A DNA stretch of 64,000 nucleotides from Calliphora vicina (GCF_958450345.1 NC_088782.1:118282046-118346045), one strand, 5' to 3'; numbered from the stretch's first letter, positions 45,411 through 60,204 are shown. Made by a program: numbers and translations. The notes: generated by a model from the letters alone, not told the origin.

Positions 45411-48400
45411 CCCAAAATAAGAAATTTTGAAAAAGTACTAAATCTACTACTATTTTAAAAATCAAAATTTTTTAATATTTCAAGATATTTTTTAAATGTT
45501 TATATTAAATTCCACAATTTTTAGTTTTTTTTAAAAAGTACTAAATCTACTACTATTTTAAAAATGAAAATTTTTTAATATTTCATGATATTTTCCAAAT
45601 GTCTATAAAAAATTTCTAAATTTTTTGTAATTTTTTCAAAAAGTACTAAATCTACTACTATTTTTTCTATAAAAAAATTCTAAATTATAAATAATTTTAT
45701 CCAAAAATTTATTAAATTTACAGCTTTTTAATATCTAATTAAATAACTTTGATTTTTTGTGTAATAAATCTCTTAAAATAAGAAATTTTGAAAAAGTACT
45801 AAATCTACTACTATTTTAAAAATCAACATTTTTTAATATTTCTTGATAGTTTTTAATAGTTTATATAAAATTCCACAATTTTTAGTATTTTTTAAAAAGT
45901 ACTAAATCTACTACTATTATTTTGCTTTATAAAAATTTCTAATTTTTAAATTGTTAGAATAAAAAATGTATTAAAGTCGTAATTTTTAATAACATATTAG
46001 AAAATAATATTTTTTTTTAATAAATCCCTTAAATTAAATTCTTTTTAAATAGTACTAAATATACTACTATTTTAAAAATCAACATTTTTTAATATTTCAT
46101 TATATTTTCCAAATGTCTATAAAAAATTTAAAAATTTTTTGTAATTTTTTCAAAAATTACTAAATCTACTACTATTTTTCCTATAAAAAAATTCTAATTT
46201 ATAAATAATTTCATCTAAAAATTTATTAAATTTACAGCTTTTTAATATTTAATTAAATAACTTTGATTTTTTTGTGTAATAAATCTCTTAAAATAAGAAA
46301 TTTTGAAAAAGTACTAAATTAAAGTACTATTTTAAAAATCAACATTTTTTAACATTTCATTATATTTTCCAAATGTCTATAAAAAATTTCTAAATTTTTT
46401 GTAAATTTCTCAAAAAGTACTAAATCTACTACTATTTTTTCTATATAAAAATTTTAATTTATAAATAATTTCATCCAAAAATTTATTAAATTTACAGCTT
46501 TTTAATATATAATTAAATAGATTTGATTTTTTAGTAATAAATCTCTTAAAATAAGAAATTTTGAAAAAGTACTAAATCTACTACTATTTTATAAAACCGA
46601 AATATTTAGCAATTTCTACAAATTTGTCAACTGTTTATATAAAATTACATAATTTTTAGTCATTTTTTAAAAAAGTACTAAATCTACTACTATTTTGCTT
46701 TATAAAAATTTCTATTTTTTAAATTGTTGGAATAAAATATATATTAAAGTTGAAATTTTTAATAACATATTAGAAAATAATGATTTTTTTTAATAAATTA
46801 AATACTTTTTAAATAGTACTAAATCTACTACTATTTTAAAAATGAAATTTTTTTAATATTTCATGATATTTTCCAAATGTCTATAAAAAATTTCTAAATT
46901 TTTTGTAATTTTTTCAAAAAGTACTAAATCTACTACTATTTTTTCTATAAAAAAATTCTAAATTATAAATAATTTTATCCAAAAATTTATTAAATTTACA
47001 GCTTTTTAATATCTAATTAAATAACTTTGATTTTTTGTGTAATAAATCTCTTAAAATAAGAAATTTTTAAAAAGTACTAAATCTACTACTATTTTAAAAA
47101 TCAACATTTTTTAATATTTCATGATATTTTCCAAATGTCTATAAAAAATTTCAAAATTTTTTGTAATTTTTTCAAAAAGTACTAAATCTACTACTATTTT
47201 TTCTATAAAAAATCTAAATTATAAATAATTTCATCCAAAAATTTATTAAATTTACAGCTTTTTAATATCTAAATAAATAACATTGATTTTTTTTGTAATA
47301 AATCTCTTAAAATAAGAATTTTTGAAAAAGTACTAAATCTACTACTATTTTAAAAATCAACATTTTTTAATATTTCATGATATTTTCCAAATGTTTATAA
47401 AAAATTTCTAATTTTTTTGTAATTTTTTCAAAAAGTACTAAATCTACTACTATTTTTTCTATAAAAAAATTCTAAATTATAAATAATTTTATCCAAAAAT
47501 TTATTAAATTTACAGCTTTTTAATATCTAATTAAATAACTTTGATTTTTTGTGTAATAAATCTCTTAAAATAAGAAATTTTGAAAAAGTACTAAATCTAC
47601 TACTATTTTAAAAATCAACATTTTTTAATATTTCTTGATAGTTTTTAATAGTTTATATAAAATTCCACAATTTTTAGTATTTTTTAAAAAGTACTAAATC
47701 TACTACTATTATTTTGCTTTATAAAAATTTCTAATTTTTAAATTGTTAGAATAAAAAATGTATTAAAGTCGTAATTTTTAATAACATATTAGAAAAAAAT
47801 ATTTTTTTTTAATAAATCCCTTAAATTAAATTCTTTTTAAATAGTACTAAATATACTACTATTTTAAAAATCAACATTTTTTAATATTTCATTATATTTT
47901 CCAAATGTCTATAAAAAATTTCTAAATTGTTTGTAATTTTTTCAAAAAGTACTAAATCTACTACTATTTTTTCTATATAAAAATTTTAATTTATAAATAA
48001 TTTCTTCCAAAAATTTATTAAATTTACAGCTTTTTAATATATAATTAAATAAATTTGATTTTTTAGTAATAAATCTCTTAAAATAAGAAATTTTGAAAAA
48101 GTACTGAATCTACTACTATTTTAAAAATCAACATTTTTTAATATTTCATTATATTTTCCAAATGTCTATAAAAAATTTCAAAATTTTTTGTAATTTTTTC
48201 AAAAAGCACTAAATCTACTACTATTTTCTGCTTTATAAAAATATTTAAATTTTAAATTGCTTTAATAAAAAATGTATTAAAGTTGTAATTTTTAAGAACT
48301 TATGATTTTTTTTAATAAATCTGTAAAATTAAGTACTTTTTAAAAAGTACTAAATCTACTACTATTTTAAAAATTCAAAATTTTTTAATATTTCTTGCTG

Positions 48401-48625
48401 TTCTGTAAATGTTTATATAAAAATCCTAAATTTTTAGTTGTTTTTTAAAAAGTACTAAATCTACTACTATTTTTTTTTCTGGTCATAAATTTAAATTTTC
48501 AGTACTTTTTTGATGCATAGTTAAAAAAAAAACATTTATATTTTATTATAAATATTTAAAATTACGTACTTTTGAAAAAAGTACTAAATCTACTACTATT
48601 TTAAAAAACCCGCATTTGTTGAAAA
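45411..48625 (+). repeat. Box satellite, block 2 (26 boxes, + orientation)
   Basis: Boxes (AGTACTAAATCTACTACTAT) recur with spacings alternating about 104 and 153 bp, so the true unit is a dimer of about 257 bp. After one box comes TTAAAAATCAACATTTTTTA and TTTCATGATATTTTCC. After the next comes CTATAAAAAAATTC and AATAAATCTCTTAAAATAAG. Boxes stay nearly identical while the A/T spacers drift. Variants are few (ATACTACT near 46052 and 47845; ATTAAAGTACTA near 46309; GCACTAAAT near 48205). Confidence 0.97.
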
Positions 48626-49689
48626 AAAAACATAAATTTGTTTAATAAAATTCCTTTTCTAACTTATTTAATAGTTTTTTTTCACCAAAACTTTTTATTC
48701 TTTATCAATTTAAATCCCTTTTTCTATATTATTAAAATCATTTTAAGTTTTTAATTAAAATAATTGAATATTGATGAGCTTATTTATGCCAGGAGATGGG
48801 AGGAATGATAAACCAAACTTCCATTTAATTTATGTGTATTTTTTGTTAAATTATTAATTTTTTTTTTTTTTTTTTTTTTATTATCGTTTATTTTAATAAA
48901 ATTTTTTATTATTTTTACATTGGGAATAAACAAACCAGAATTTTTTAATTTTTTAATTATTAATCGCAAAGCCAAAATGGCTGCAGAAAAACAGCAAATA
49001 GAAAAAAATCCCCAGCTGGTTGGTTGTTTAAATAATCAGCTCCCAGGTGGTTTTTATCTCAAATTATATAAATTTTAATTATTTAAAACAAAGAAAAAAA
49101 ATGTAGACACTTTTTTTTGATTAAAAAAATAATTAAAATTAATTTTTAAATGATAAATATTTTATAGATAGAGGGATTAAAAAATAACCATTTAAAGTTC
49201 TTTAAACATTAAAATTTTAAAAAAGTACTAGAAATTAAATTCATATTTCAAGAGCATAATTAACAATTTTCTGTAACTTAAGATTTATAAAAGCGGTGCT
49301 TGAAAAAGCCTCATTTGGCCGGGTTTAAAATATGTTGGCATTTTCATAATTAAGATGATGACAATGACGACGCTGTGGTGTTGAGGCTGATGACGAATGC
49401 AACGATGCAGAGTGTTTAAAATCAACACTTGAGTTAACATGTCATCATAATGACAATTGCATTGTTTTATGACACGTGACAAATGTTGCTGGTTTCTTTG
49501 CTGAACATTGTAATTTTAAAAACACTCTTTTGACTAATAACAAATTAGCTTGACTAAGGGGGGACATAAAATTGTATTATAAAGACAAAGGAAATTTTGA
49601 AAAGGAGTAAAAGAAAAAGGTAGCAAATATTTTTTTATGTCAAAATAATTAGTTAATTAATTTAATGGGAAATAAACCTTTAGCTGTTT
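48626..49689. other. Unique island in box satellite
   Basis: Contains a T run of 19 near 48868. The minus frame at 49285-49482 and others lack recognisable domains. No repeats of the box are seen. Confidence 0.5.
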
Positions 49690-52115
49690 TTTTAAAAGGT
49701 TTTAAATCTACTACCATTTTAAAAACCAACATTTTCAAATGTTTATATAAAATTTTTAAATTTTTAGTATTTTTTAAAAGAGTATTAAATCTACTACTAA
49801 ATTTTTTTCTTGAAAAAATTTACTTAATGAAATGCTGAATTTTTTAACAAATTAGAAAACTATTTTTTTTAATAAATCCCTTAAATTCAATACTTTTTAA
49901 AAAAGTACTAAATCTACTACTATTTTAAAAACCGAAACTATTAACTATTTTAACAAATTTTTCAACTGTTTATAAAAAATCTATGATTTTTTGTAATTTT
50001 TAAAAAAGTACTAAATCTACTACTATTTTTTGCTTAATAAAAATTACTAATTTTTAAAGTGTTTTAACAAAAACTGTATTAAAGTTGAAATTTTAAATAA
50101 CTAATGATTTTTTATTTAATTAATCTGTAAAAATTAATACTTTTTAAAAAGTACTAAATCTACTACTATTTTAAAAACCAAAATTTTTTAATATTTCATG
50201 ATATTTTTCAAATGTTTGCAAAAAATTTCTACATTTTTAGTCATTTTTAAAAAAAGTACTAAATCTACTACTAATTTTTGTTCTTAAAAAATGTAAAATT
50301 TTTACAAAACGTTATTAATTTGCTGCTTTTTTATAACAAATTAGAAAACCTTTGTGTTTTTTTAATAAATCCCTTAAATAAAATACTTTTTAAAAAGTAC
50401 TAAATCTACTACTATTTTAAAAACCAAAATTTTTTAATATTTCATGCTATTTTTCAAATGTTTATATAAAATATTTAAATTTTTAGTAATTTTTAAAAAA
50501 AGTACTAAATTTACTATTATTTTTCTAAATAAAAATTTCTAATTTATAAATAATTTCACCCAAAAATTAAACCATTTTAATATCTAATTAAAAAAACTTT
50601 GATTTTTTTTTTAATAAATCTCTCAAAATATGAAATTTTAAAAAAGTACTAAATCTACTACTATTTCAGAAAACCGAAATGTTTAGCTATTTCAACAAAT
50701 TTTTCATCTGTTTATATAAAATTCTTTAATTTTTAATAGTTTTTAAAATAGTACTAAATTTACTACTATTTTTTGCTGTATAAAAATCCCTAATTTGTAA
50801 ATTTTTGGAACAAAAATTTTATTAATTTACTACATTTTTAGAACTAATTTGAAAACCAGGATTAATTTTTTAATAAATAAGCTACTTTTTTAAAAAGTAC
50901 TAAATCTACTACTATTTTAAAAATTCAATTTTATATTCAATTAAATGTTATTTTTAAAAGTTTTATATAAAATTACTTAATTTTTAGTTGTTTTAAAAAA
51001 AGTACTAAATCTACTACTATTTTAAAAATTCGAAATATTTAGCTATTTTAACAAATTTTTTAACTGTTTATATAAAATTTAATAATTTTTAGTATTTTTT
51101 AAAAAAGTACTAAATCTACTACTATTTTTGCTTCAGAAAACTGAAATGTATAGCTATTTTAACCAATTTTTCAACTGTTTATATAAAATTCTTTAATTTT
51201 TAGTAGTTTTTAAAAAAGTACTAAATCTACTACTATTTTTGCTTTATACAAATTCCTAATTTAGACAATTTTGGAACAAAAAATTTATTAATTCTTTTAC
51301 TTTTCTATAACTTGATTATTTTTTTAATAAATCCTTTAAATAAGCTACTTTTTTAAAAAGTACTAAATCTACTACTATTTTAAAAATCCAATTTTTTTTC
51401 AATTTCATGTTATTTTTAAAAGTTTTATATAAAATTACTTAATTTTTAGTTGTTTTAAAAAAGTACTAAATCTACTACTATTTTAAAAATTCGATATTTT
51501 TAGCTATTTTAATAAATTTTTTAACTGTTTATATAAAATTTAATAATTTTTAGTAGTTTTTAAAAAAGTACTAAATCTACTACTATTTTTAGCTTTATAC
51601 AAATTCCTAATTTAGAAAATTTTGGAACAAAAATTTATTAATTCTTTTACTTTTCTATAACGAATTTGAAACCCTTGATTATTTTTTTAATAAATCCTTT
51701 AAATAAGCTACTTTTTTAAAAAGTACTAAATCTACTACTATTTTAAAAATCCATTTTTTTTCAATTTCATGTTATTTTTAAAAGTTTTATATAAAATTAC
51801 TTAATTTTTAGTTGTTTTAAAAAAGTACTAAATCTACTACTATTTTCTTTATTTATAAAAATTAATATTTTTGACCATTTTTCAACAAAATTTTATATTT
51901 TATGTTTAATATATTATAAAGAAATATTTTGTGACACTTTTTCCAAAAAGTACTAAATCTACTACTATTTTTGTCTTTATAAAAATTAATATTTTTGACC
52001 ATTTTTTAACAAAATTTTATATTTTATGTTTAATATATTATAAAGAAATATTTTGTCTCTCTTTTTCCAAAAAGTACTAAATCTACTACTATTTTTTTAT
52101 TTAATAAAAATTAAA
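49690..52115 (+). repeat. Box satellite, block 3 (21 boxes, + orientation)
   Basis: Same box at about 80-165 bp spacing. The first two boxes at the left edge are diverged (GGTTTTAAATCTACTACCAT; GAGTATTAAATCTACTACTA), as is one near 50502 (TTTACTATTAT). The last three units (51.82-52.1 kb) are a short local duplication with TTAATATTTTTGACCATTTT and TATTTTATGTTTAATATATT. Confidence 0.97.
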
Positions 52116-53514
52116 TTTTTCCCTTAACCCAAATAATTTTGGACTTTACTGGCCAATTGCTAAGCATTAAATGCTTAGCATTTTGAAATTAAGGGCTTTG
52201 TATAAAAAGGAATGATGAATGTTATTGGTTTTGTTTTTCTGTTTTATAACAATTTTACAGTTCATTGTACACAAAAGCTTTGATTACAATTTCAAATGCA
52301 TTTAAAATATGTACAAACGGGCAACGTGAATGTTGTTTTAAAAACCTTTTTATTTTCAAGCAAAAATAAAAACACTAATTAGCATGCAGTTGTAGGTCTA
52401 GAAAATCAACAGCTACAATAAAAACAACCACAATAATAATGTTAAACATTTGTTGTGTATGGTCTGTAATAATAATGATGATGTGGTGTGATGATGATGG
52501 GTTTAAGTTGGTCGGTAGGTTGCATGGTTGGTTTTGGTTTTTTTTACTGTGATAGGTTGACAATCCGGCCCGGCACGTACATGTTATAATAAAAATATTT
52601 GCTACGAAGTCCGTTTAACCATACGTACGTCTTTCCGTCCGTCCGTCTGTCCAATTTTGAATGCATTAAACTTGCAAATGTTGCGCATGTGCATAATGAA
52701 AATGTGCACACGCTCTCATATGGAGGGGAAAATACTCACATAAAATTGTAATTTTTATTTTTAAACTTTTTCAAGGTTAATTGTATTTAGTACTTCAGGT
52801 CTTTTTTTCTTTCCACTTTAAGCTGTTTGTTTGGTCATCATCTAAAACAGACCAATCGATCGGCCGTAAAATCACAAATTTATTTCAAATGAAAGTGAAA
52901 AGTTTGTCACACTCTAAAACGCTGCTTAAATAAAGCTAATTTGAAAACTAATCAGATGTTATCTGCAAACATGTTGGCCATACAAAAAAGTAGACATAAA
53001 TTTTGATAGAAATCTTGCAAAACTACTTAAATTTTAATGGACTGTAATTAGCAGAAAGATAAGTTTTAATAGCAAATACAAAAATAGACCAATTTTAATT
53101 CAAACTACTTTAAATTCTTCAATAATACAATATTATCTTTAGCTTTTAATACAAAATTATTAAAATTTCTTTTAAAAATAAAATTTTTTATGCCTCTTCA
53201 AAAAATTCCATACTTTTTCATTTGTTTTCTTTCATGACACATTACTGACCATACTCAATGTGGAAATAATAAATAAACAGCATTTTAAATAAATAAAATA
53301 AAATTAGAAAAAAAAAAAATACAGCAATTATTTGTTTAACAATTATTGAAGCGTTTCTAGACAATGACCTTTGCCAATGAAGTATAAAAGCTTTGTAAAT
53401 TCATAAAAAATAAGCTGATAACAATAAAAACAACAACAATAAAAAAATTCTGGAATTCCACAGAAATTCCCCACTCAATATTAATTCAATTCAAATTAAA
53501 AAATATAAATTTTT
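52116..53514. other. Unique island at the orientation switch
   Basis: Single-copy sequence separating + and - oriented box blocks. It contains a short (CCGT)n-like stretch near 52635 and trinucleotide GATGAT tracts. The minus frame at 52375-52563 is repeat-rich without a domain. Confidence 0.5.
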
Positions 53515-56480
53515 ATAAAGCAAAAAATAGTAGTAGATTTACTACTATTTTTTAAAGTAACTAAAAATGTATGGCTTTTATATAAACATTTCAAAAATAT
53601 CATGAAATAGCAAGAAAATTGGGATTTTTAAAATAGTAGTAGATTTAGTACTTTTTCAAAAGTACTTAATTACAGATTTATTCAAAAATTTAATAAAAAT
53701 TGGGCAATGTTATTAAAGGTATTTTAAAAATATCATGAAATAGCAACAAAATTTGGATCTTTAAAATAGTAGTAGATTAAGTACTTTTTCAAAGTACTTA
53801 ATTTTAAGGATTTCTTGAAATAAAATTAAAGTTTTCTAATTTAATATTAAAAAACATAGAGTTTCATTAATTTTCCTTGAAGAAAAAATAGTAGTAGATT
53901 TAGTACTTTTTTCAAAATAACTAAAAATTTACGAATTTTATATAAACATTTCAAAAATATCATGAAATAGCAAGAAAATTTAGATTTTTAAAATAGTAGT
54001 AGATTTAGTACTTTTTCAAAAGATACTTATTTAGGGATTTACTCAAAAATTTAATAAAAATTGAGCAATGTTATTAAAGGTATTTTAAAAATATCATAAA
54101 ATAGCAAACAAAACTTGGATTTTTAAAATAGTAGTAGATTAAGTACTTTTTCTAAAGTACTTCATTTTAAGGATTTCCTGGTATAAAATTAATGTTTTCT
54201 AATTTAATATTAGAAATCATAGAGTTTCATTAATTTTCCTTGAAGAAAAAATAGTAGTAGATTTAGTACTTTTTTTAAAATAACTAAAAATTTACGGATT
54301 TTATATAAACATTTCAAAAATATCATGAAAAAGCAACGAAATTGGGATTTTTAAATTAGTAGTAGATTAGTACTTTTTCAAAAGTACTTAATTACAGATT
54401 TATTCAAAAATTTAATAAAAATTAGGGCATGTTATTAAAGGTATTTAAAAATATCATAAAATAGCCAACAAAATTTGGATTTTTAAAATAGTAGTAGATT
54501 AAGTACTTTTTCAAAAGTACTTCATTTTAAGGATTTCTTGAAATAAAATTAAAGTTTTCTAATTTAATATTAAAAAACATAGAGTTTCATTAATTTTCCT
54601 TGAAGGAAAAATAGTAGTAGATTTAGTACTTTTTTCAAAATAACTAAAAATTTACGAATTTTATATAAACATTTCAAAAATATCATGAAATAGCAAGAAA
54701 ATTGGGATTTTTAAAATAGTAGTAGATTTAGTACTTTTTCAAAAGATACTTATTTATTGATTTACTCAAAAATTTAATAAAAATTGAGCAATGTTATTAA
54801 AGGTATTTTAAAAATATCATGAAATAGCTACAAAAATTTGGATTTTTCAAATAGTAGTAGATTTAGTACTTTTTCTAAAGTACTTCATTTTAAGGATTTC
54901 CTGGAATAAAATTAAAGTTTTCTAATTTAATATTAAAAAACAAAAAGATTCATAAAATTTCCTAGAAAAAACGATTAATTTTTGTTAAGAAAAAATAGTA
55001 GTAGATTTAGTACTTTTTTCAAAATAACTAAAAATTTACGGATTTTATATAAATATTGAAAAATATGTTCAAAAAGCAAATAATTTTTAATTTTTAAAAT
55101 AGTAGTAGATTTAGTACTTTTTAAAAAGTAACTAATTTTAGGAATTTAAAAACAAAAAAATGTTTCTTTCTAATTATTCAAGTTTAATCATTCTTTTTTT
55201 GTTAAAAATTTTAAAAATAAAATGTATTTAAATACAAAAAATAGTAGTAGATTTAGTACATTTTAAAAAACAACTAAAAATATAAGAATTTTATGTAAAC
55301 GTTTGAAAAATATGATGAAATAGCAACAAAATTGGGATTTTTAAAATAGTAGTAGATTTAGTACTTTTTCTAAGGTGCTTAATATTAAGGATTTCTTGGA
55401 AGAAAATTAAAGTTTTCTAATTAAACATTAAAAAACAAAGAGTTTAATAAATTTTCTTTGAAAAATTTTAAATATTTGTTAAGAAAAAATAGTAGTAGAT
55501 TTAGTACTTTTTTTCAAAATAACTAAAAATTTAAGCATTTTATATAAACATTTGAAAAATATCCTGAAATAGCAAAAAATTTTGGATTTTTAAAATAGTA
55601 GTAGATTTAGTACTTTTTCAACAGCATGTAATTTTAGGGATTCCTTTAAAATCAATAAAATGTTTCTTATTAGTTATAGAAATTCACAACTTTTTCTTGA
55701 AAAATTTTGAAAAATATTAATTTTTAGGAAGATAAAAATAGTAGCAGATTTAGTACTTTTTAAAAAACAACTAAAAATTTAAGAATTTTATATAAACCTT
55801 TGAAATATATAATCAAATAGCAAACAATTTTGGATTTTTAAAATAGTAGTAGATTTAGTACTTTTTCAAAAGTAGAGATTCTTCTAAAACAAATTAAATT
55901 TATCTGGTTACTTATAAAAATGGAGTAAATTGACAACTTTTTGTTGAAAAATATTAAAAAATAGGAATTTTTAAAAAGAAAAAAATAGTAGTAGATTTAG
56001 TACTTTTTAAAAAACTACTAAAAATGTAAGAATTTAATATAAACATTTCAAAACTATCATGATAGCAAAAAATTAAGGATTTTTAAAATAGTAGTAGATT
56101 TAATAATTTCTCAAAAGTATGTAATTTTAGAGATTCTTTTAAAATAAATTAAATTTTTCTGATTAGTTATAAAAATGGAGTAAATTGACAAATTTTTGTT
56201 GAAAAATGTTAAAAAATAGAAATTTTTCAAGAAAAAAAATAGTAGTAGATTTAGTACTTTTTAAAAAAAACAATTCAAAATTTAAGAATTTTATATAAAC
56301 TTTTGAAAAATAATGAAATTGGAAACAATTGAACATTTTTGAAATAGTAGTATTTTTAGTACTTTTTTCAAAAAGTTGTAAAAATTTAAGAATTTTATAA
56401 AACGTTTGAAAAATATTATGAAAAAGCCAAAAATTTTCAATTTTTAAAATAGTAGTAGATTTAGTACTTTTAGGAATTTT
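53515..56480 (-). repeat. Box satellite, block 4 (25 boxes, - orientation)
   Basis: Reverse complement of the blocks to the left, including spacers: ATTTTATATAAACATTTC, ATATCATGAAATAGCAA and TTTTTAAAATAGTAGTAGA. Boxes read ATAGTAGTAGATTTAGTACT. The first box (53524-53551) is a hybrid forming a perfect inverted repeat. Near 56089 and 56344 are decayed boxes. Confidence 0.97.
53524..53551. repeat. Hybrid palindromic box at the orientation switch
   Basis: AAAATAGTAGTA (53524-53535), GATT, then TACTACTATTTT (53540-53551): 12-bp perfect inverted arms around 4 bases. The left half is a - oriented box, the right half the end of a + oriented box. Confidence 0.95.
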
Positions 56481-57239
56481 TTTTTATAAAATGTGTTTTC
56501 ATAGGAAATTATTGGTGTTTTTGTTATCCACTGTTTTTTTTTTCTGATGCCTCATTCCCATTGTATGTGCCAAACACTTGCACTTTGTTTAGGGAATTGA
56601 TGATTTTTCTTTATTTACTATATTTGAACAAAAAAAAAAAAAACGGCAATCGTCGATGATGACGATCATGTCGTCCTCATCAATGCTGGTGCTAATGCTG
56701 CTGCTGCTGATGATGTTGCAGACACACACAGCATTACAATGCATTTCATTTAAATTGTGAATTCATTGATCGTTCATTGACTTTTATTTTTTTTTGCTTT
56801 GTACTCGTACGTTTTTCTTATTAAGGTTCGATTATTGTTTATTTTAGCAAATTTATTTTGCTCATTTTGTTTTTTGTTCCATTCCAAGTAGAATTGTGTG
56901 TTAGTGTTTTTGTAGAAACACACAGTGGAACAAATATCGAGATACTGAAATATTATTGTCTGTTTATTGCTCTCTAGGGAGTGTTGACGAAAAAAACAAA
57001 ATTATAGTTTAACAAGTTTTAATTTATGAGTAACTGAAATTTTCAAACAAAAAAAAAGCTTTTTGTTTGTTGCACAATGTTTTTTTTTATTATTTAGCGA
57101 TAATTTAAAGTCAATGAACTTTTCAGGGAGGAAGGTGATTGAGAAAATTAATTAAGTATTTTAGTAGTAACTCAGGAAAATTATCAATTTGAATAAGACA
57201 AAGAAAAACTTAAATAATACAAAAATTAGTTTTTTATAA
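56481..57239. other. Unique island
   Basis: Contains GATGATGACGATCATG and CTGCTGCTG tracts. A 34-codon frame at 56656-56760 has a hydrophobic core (MLVLMLLLLMML) followed by QTHTALQC, superficially like a signal peptide, but it arises from trinucleotide repeats. I do not call it a gene. Confidence 0.5.
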
Positions 57240-59520
57240 ATAAAAAATTAGTAGTAGATTTAGTACTTTTAAAAAAAAAAAACAACTAAAAATTTCGGAA
57301 TTTTATATAAACATTTGAAAAATAAGCAAATCGGGGAAAAATTTAGATTTTTAAAATAGTAGTAGATTTAGTACTTTTTCAAAAGTTCCTAATTTTAGAG
57401 ATATTTATTAAAAAATAGCAAAATTTTCTAATAAGAAATAAATAGTTAAAAAATAATTTTTTTGTTGAAAAATTTTAAGAAATATAAATTTTTATAAATT
57501 AAAAAATAGTAGTAGATTTAGTACTTTTTAAAAAACAACTAAACATTGAAGAATTTTATATAAACATTCAAAAAATAAGCAAATCGAGAAAAAAATTGGA
57601 TTTTTAAAATAGTAGTAGATTTAGTACTTTTTTAAAAGTTGCAAATTTTAGCAATTTTTTTTAAAAATATCGACACTTTCTAACAAGATCTAATAAAATA
57701 AATAATGTTTTTGTTAAAAATGTTACGAAATATTAATTTTAAGAAATTAAAAAATAGTAGTAGATTTAGTACTTTTTAAAAAACATCTAAAAATTTTGGA
57801 ATTTTATAAAAACATTTGAAAAATAAGCAAATCGGGCAAAAAATTTTGATTTTTAAAATAGTAGTAGATTTAGTACTTTTTAAAAAAACTACTAATAATT
57901 TCGGAATTTTATATAAACATTTGAAATATATTGAAATAGCTCAAAAAATTTGAATTTTAAAATAGTAGTAGATTTAGTACTTTTTAAAACTTTGTAATTT
58001 TAGGAATTTATTAAAAAAATATCAAAATTTCTAACAAGATCTAATAAAATAAATAATGTTTTTGTTGAAAAATGTTAAGAAATATTAATTTTTATAAATT
58101 AAAAAATAGTAGTAGATTTAGTACTTTTTAAAAAACATCTAAAAATTTAAGAATTTTTTATAAACATTCAAAAAATAAGCAAATCGGGCAAAAAATTGTG
58201 ATTTTTAAAATAGTAGTAGATTTAGTACTTTTTTAAAAGTTGGTAATTTTAGAGATTTATTGAAAAAATATTGAAATTTTGTAGAAAGATCTTAAAAATA
58301 ATTTTTTTTTTTTCTAGAAAAATGTTAAAAAATATTAATTTTTATAAATTAAAAAATAGTAGTAGATTTAGTACTTTTTAAAAAACCACTAAAAATGTTG
58401 GAATTTTCCTTAAATACTTAAAAATATATTAAAATAGCGCAAAAATTTAGATTTTTAAAATAGTAGCAGATTTAGTACTATTTCAAAGTATTTAATTTTA
58501 GGGATTTATTAAAAAATATCGAAATTTCCTAATAAGATTTTAAAAACTAAAAAAAAAATAATTTTTTGGTTGAAAAATGTCAAGATATATATAATTTTAT
58601 AAATTAAAAAATAGTAGTAGATTAAGTACTTTTTAAAAAACAACTAATAATTTCGGAATTTAATATAAAAATTTGAAATATATTGAAATAGCTCAAAAAA
58701 TTTTAATTTTAAAATAGTAGTAGATTTAGTACTTTTTAAAACTTTGTAATTTTAGGAATTTATTAAAAAAATATCGAAATTTTCTAACAAGATCTAATAA
58801 ATATATAATGTTTTTGTTAAAAATGTTACGAAATATTAATTTTTAGAAATTAAAAAATAGTAGTAGATTTAGTACTTTTTAAAAAACATCTAAAAATTTA
58901 AGAATTTTTTATAAACATTCAAAAAATAAGCAAATGGGGCAAAAAATTTTGATTTTTAAAATAGTAGTAGATTAAGTACTTTTTTAAAAGTTGGTAATTT
59001 TAGAGATTTATTAAAAAAATATTGAAATTTTGTAGAAAGATCTTAAAAATAATTTATTTTTTTCTAGAATAATTTTAAAAAATATAAATTTTTATAAATA
59101 AAAAAATAGTAGTAGATTTAGTACTTTTTAAAAAAACACTAAAAATGTTGGAATTCTCCTTAAATATTTAACTATATATTAAAATAGCGCAAAAATTTAG
59201 ATTTTTAAAATAGTAGCAGATTTAGTACTATTTCAAAGTATTTCATTTTAGGGATTTATTAAAAAATATTGAAATTTCCTAATAAGATTTTAAAAAATAA
59301 AACAAAAATAAATAATTTTTTTGTTGAAAAATATTAAGAAATATTAATTTTTATAAATTAAAAAATAGTAGTAGATTTAGCACTTTTTAAAAAAACAACT
59401 AAAATTTTCGGAATTTTATATAAACATTTGAAATATATTGAAATAGCTCAAAAAATTAGAATTTTAAAATAGTAGTAGATTAAGTACTTTTTCAAAATGA
59501 TTTAAATTTAGTGATTTATT
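57240..59520 (-). repeat. Box satellite, block 5 (19 boxes, - orientation)
   Basis: Boxes at about 103-153 bp spacing, dimer about 250 bp. Spacers contain AAAAATAAGCAAATCGGG or ATATTGAAATAGCTCAAAAA. Larger units of about 750 bp repeat (57.6-58.4 resembles 58.4-59.1 kb). TAGTAGCAG variants occur near 58462 and 59213. Confidence 0.97.
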
Positions 59521-60204
59521 CAAAAATTGCAAATTTGCCCATTACACTGTGTCAGTTTGACCACAATTGTCATTAAATCCTCGTATTAACTAAACATTTT
59601 CAAAGTAGGTAAATATAACATGACCTCTGCTAAAACTGGAACTAAAAAGCCAACATCATGATGCCAATACTATAAAATAAAAGAACTTACTAAACATTCA
59701 ACAGCAATAACGAACTGAAAATACCCTTTAAATATAGAAACCACGACTCCCCATTAAAATATTTGCTAAACTCTCAAACATTTGAAAGTTCCCCCTCCCC
59801 CCTCAATATATGTTGAATGCATTTCTTATGAATTTCATCTTAACCTTAACAAATTCTTTTTAAAATCCTACTTGACTTCTTTCGCTGTAGCGCTCACTAC
59901 TAGATAAATATACTCAACCATAAGATTCTATCTCTGAAATAAAGTCAACTTCTCTGTAAAAGAAAAAAAAATGAAGAAAAAACCCAGCATGTTGCAAAGA
60001 GACCAGCACAAAAAATGGAAATTGAAAAAAAAAATAAACAAAAGCCTTTAAAAAAAGCAACAAGTACAGTCATGCCATTCTTTTTTTTATTTATTGCTAT
60101 TTTTGTAAACAATTTTCTGTTGTTGTAGCCAAAATAGGATGGATGCATTATAGAGAATAAACAATAAGGAGGGTTTGGAGGAAAAACTAAATTAAGTGGC
60201 AAAC
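59521..60204. other. Unique island
   Basis: Ordinary sequence. The minus frame at 59945-60202 is phenylalanine-rich with no domain. Confidence 0.5.

Noticed and set aside
45411..52115. Box satellite as a CRISPR-like direct-repeat/spacer array
   Set aside because: The sequences between boxes are homologous to each other (two alternating spacer types), not unique, and there are no associated genes.
56656..56760. 34-codon signal-peptide-like frame
   Set aside because: Generated by GAT and CTG trinucleotide tracts that are common in fly non-coding DNA. No downstream exon evident.
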